Shown here one piece after another: positions 6,282-7,898 of a DNA stretch of 7,898 bases (the stretch's first letter is position 1; each line of letters begins with the position of its first letter). The translations under genes and the position numbers were made by a program. The notes below the pieces were generated by a model. The model searched no databases and was not told where the DNA came from. It saw nothing but the letters and a program-made list of their open reading frames with translations. The stretch lies in the NCBI GenBank assembly GCA_046734315.1, contig JBKPQY010000240.1, positions 1-7,898 on the forward strand. The letters run 5' to 3'. The stretch is from DASXRA01 sp046734315 (GTDB taxonomy: Bacteria > Actinomycetota > Actinomycetes > Mycobacteriales > Jatrophihabitantaceae).

Positions 6282-7664
6282 CTAACCGGCCGCGACGACG
6301 GTCAGCCCGGCGAGCGTCGGGATCAGCAGGTGCTCGCCGGACAGCGCCGGTGTCGCGAACCGGCTGGTGACGCCGACGTCCGCGCGTGCCGTCGAGTGTC
6401 CGGTCGCCGGGTCGAGGGCGTGCAACACGCCGGCCTCCTGGTCGAGCGCCCACACGCGGCCGCCGCCCAGCACCGGCGAGCCGGCGATCGATGGCGACGC
6501 GTGCCAGAGCACGTGCGCGGTGCCGGCGGCATCCACACGGACGGCCCGGATCCCATTATCGCACGGCACGTAGACCACGTCGCCGTCCAGGGCGGCACCG
6601 CCGAATCCACGGCACACCGGGGCCTGCCACACCTGCCCGCCGACGCCACCGAGGTGGCCCTGCCTCAGCACGTACCCGGTCCCGGACTTGCCGGCGATGA
6701 ACACCCACTTGGTCCCGATCAGGACGGGACCCTGCGAACCAAGATCCAGGTCGTCCTCGTTATCCGATCCCCACATCGTCGGCGAGAAGGAATCGATCAG
6801 CTGGGCGTCGACGCCCAATTGCAGCACCGAGTCGCTGTAGTCGTATGTGTCGCCCTGACCATGCTCGCCGTTGCCGACCGCCACGAGCAGGTGGCCGCCG
6901 GTGTCGACGGCCACGCCGGGTGGCGCCCAGATGCCGCCCTCACGCGGTGTCGGCACGGTGTAGGCGATCGGGGCCCCCTTGCCGTCCAGCGGGACCCCGA
7001 CTACGCGGCCCTTGTAGTTGCCGCAGTCGCCGGCCCGGCCGCCGAACGGCACCCAGACCCGCCCACCGGCGATGGCCAGCGCGCCACGCTCCTGCATCGC
7101 TGCCGGGTCGGCGCCGGGCAGGTCGACGCTCACGCGCCATCGGACCGTACCATCGCGTATGGACAGCGCGACCAGTTCGTGCCGCACCGGTGCCCGGTAC
7201 TCGGCGACTACGTACACCACGCCGTCCGCGTAGACCGCCGTTCCGGTGATGCCGGACGGGTCGATGTTGCCGCACGGCAGGTCGGACCGGCGCGCCGGCT
7301 CGCCAAGGTTGCGCCGCCACAGCTGGCGACCGTTGGCGTCCAGCCCGTAGACACTGTCGTTCTCGGTCGGCACGACCGTGATGCCCTCCGCGACGATCGG
7401 CGACGCGTAAACGGCGGCGTCGAGCCTCACCGTGGCCACCACGCGCAGCGTGCCGGGCCTCGGGAACGATAGGGCCTTGCCGGTACGAGCGAAGTTGCCA
7501 TGGTATGTCGGCCAATCATCCACTGTGGACGGTCGTGCCGTGCTGCTCTCGACACTCGTGGTGGCCGGTGAGGTCGGTGGCGGCGGCCCGGCCGCCCGGC
7601 GCTCGCTGGTGCAGGCCGTCATCAGGACGGCTGCCAACACGAGCGGTGCAAGAAGGCGGATCAT
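6282..7664 (-). CDS. Lipoprotein with PQQ-like (quinoprotein/BamB-type) beta-propeller
   Basis: The 460-residue product starts with a lipoprotein signal: MIRLLAPLVLAAVLMTAC, with the probable lipidated cysteine at 18. A Pro/Ser/Thr-rich linker follows to about residue 47. The rest is a propeller with repeating PQQ-like blade signatures, for example DSVYGLDANGRQLWRRNLG (103-121), LVALSIRDGTVRWRVSVDLP (164-183), LLVAVGNGEHGQGDTYDYSD (259-278), GSDNEDDLDLGSQGPVLIGT (299-318) and AGVLHALDPATGH (411-423). It should sit on the outer face of the membrane. I see no adjacent cysteine pair of the kind found in several PQQ-dependent alcohol dehydrogenases, so real quinone binding or enzyme activity is doubtful; a scaffold or binding role is as likely. 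The ATG at 7664 overlaps the purA stop as ATGA, indicating translational coupling. Cysteines at 131, 214, 351 and 368 may form disulfides. Confidence 0.9.
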   Translation of the reverse strand: MIRLLAPLVLAAVLMTACTSERRAAGPPPPTSPATTSVESSTARPSTVDDWPTYHGNFARTGKALSFPRPGTLRVVATVRLDAAVYASPIVAEGITVVPTENDSVYGLDANGRQLWRRNLGEPARRSDLPCGNIDPSGITGTAVYADGVVYVVAEYRAPVRHELVALSIRDGTVRWRVSVDLPGADPAAMQERGALAIAGGRVWVPFGGRAGDCGNYKGRVVGVPLDGKGAPIAYTVPTPREGGIWAPPGVAVDTGGHLLVAVGNGEHGQGDTYDYSDSVLQLGVDAQLIDSFSPTMWGSDNEDDLDLGSQGPVLIGTKWVFIAGKSGTGYVLRQGHLGGVGGQVWQAPVCRGFGGAALDGDVVYVPCDNGIRAVRVDAAGTAHVLWHASPSIAGSPVLGGGRVWALDQEAGVLHALDPATGHSTARADVGVTSRFATPALSGEHLLIPTLAGLTVVAAG

Positions 7665-7898
7665 CGGAGCAGATCTCGGATTTGGATCGTCGCGTCGCGG
7701 CCCGGGCCGACGCCGATCGCGGAGATCGGCGCGTTGATCAACTTCTCCACGGCGCTCACGTAGTCGCGGGCATTACGCGGCAGCTCGTCGAGTGAACGCG
7801 CGGCGGAGATGTCCTCGTCCCAGCCCGGGAACGTCTCGTAGAGGGGCACAGCCCGCGCGAACTCGCTCTGCGTCATCGGCATTTCGTCGTGCCGGACG
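7661..7898 (-). CDS. purA: Adenylosuccinate synthetase, C-terminal 78 residues (5' end outside window)
   Basis: The first full codon is at 7897-7895 and the frame continues to a TGA at 7663-7661, reading VRHDEMPMTQSEFARAVPLY, then FPGWDEDIS, LPRNARDYVSAVEKL and finally APISAIGVGPGRDATI. This matches the C-terminal end of bacterial PurA, including the late conserved SxGVGPGRD segment near the nucleotide-binding site. The enzyme couples GTP hydrolysis to joining IMP and aspartate, giving adenylosuccinate, which PurB then splits to AMP. The ATG at 7882 is an internal methionine and not the start, since the family match continues upstream of it to the window edge. The stop shares ATGA with the start of the lipoprotein gene. 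Confidence 0.94.
   Translation of the reverse strand, partial: VRHDEMPMTQSEFARAVPLYETFPGWDEDISAARSLDELPRNARDYVSAVEKLINAPISAIGVGPGRDATIQIRDLLR

Noticed and set aside
6271..6453. N-terminal extension of purD by 61 codons
   Set aside because: It would overlap the end of the lipoprotein gene and encodes Arg-rich sequence foreign to PurD. GTG at 6270 gives the standard VLVIGSGGREHAL opening.
6330..7472. A 380-codon plus-strand open frame
   Set aside because: It lies entirely opposite the propeller lipoprotein gene, whose product has clear signal and blade motifs. The plus-strand product is Arg/His/Pro-rich with no recognisable domain, typical of antisense frames in GC-rich DNA.

Overview
This is a very GC-rich window in which every gene I can support lies on the minus strand, so the reading order is right to left. 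PurA, PurD, PurB and PurS all look actinobacterial. PurB begins with a VLATRYAS-type N terminus and carries SSAMPHKMNTRS, PurS begins ARVVV, and PurD has the QDFKR/GPNTGGMGAYAP form. I place the organism in the Actinomycetia, but I cannot name a genus from the sequence.

In transcription order the layout is: the C-terminal end of purA (running off the right edge); a PQQ-type beta-propeller lipoprotein; purD; a small membrane-anchored protein of unknown function; a RibD C-terminal/dihydrofolate-reductase-fold protein; purB; purS; and a large secreted arylsulfotransferase (ASST)-type beta-propeller protein that runs off the left edge. The spacings from purA to purS are -4, 11, 4, 16, -4 and 30 bp, which suggests one transcription unit with two start/stop overlaps (ATGA and GTGA). 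After purS there is an 89-bp gap holding a perfect 14-bp dyad and a strong Shine-Dalgarno, so the ASST-type gene may be expressed separately.

The four pur genes belong to de novo purine synthesis. PurD makes GAR, PurS is the small structural subunit of FGAM synthase, PurB acts both in the IMP pathway and in the AMP branch, and PurA commits IMP to AMP. The cluster is unusual for what is missing and what is inserted. There is no purC between purB and purS, no purQ or purL directly after purS, and exported or membrane proteins sit among the purine enzymes. The two exported beta-propeller proteins (lipoprotein and ASST-type) bracket the block.

The largest gene in the window (1-2094, minus) has no stop codon inside the window. 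I read its frame codon by codon, and it is open throughout. I see no RNA genes, CRISPR arrays, insertion sequences or phage genes, and there is no gene-free stretch over 300 bases. I found no convincing case for an entirely new system. The most interesting parts are the ASST-type protein with its C-terminal repeats, the unknown membrane protein, and the rearranged purine cluster.
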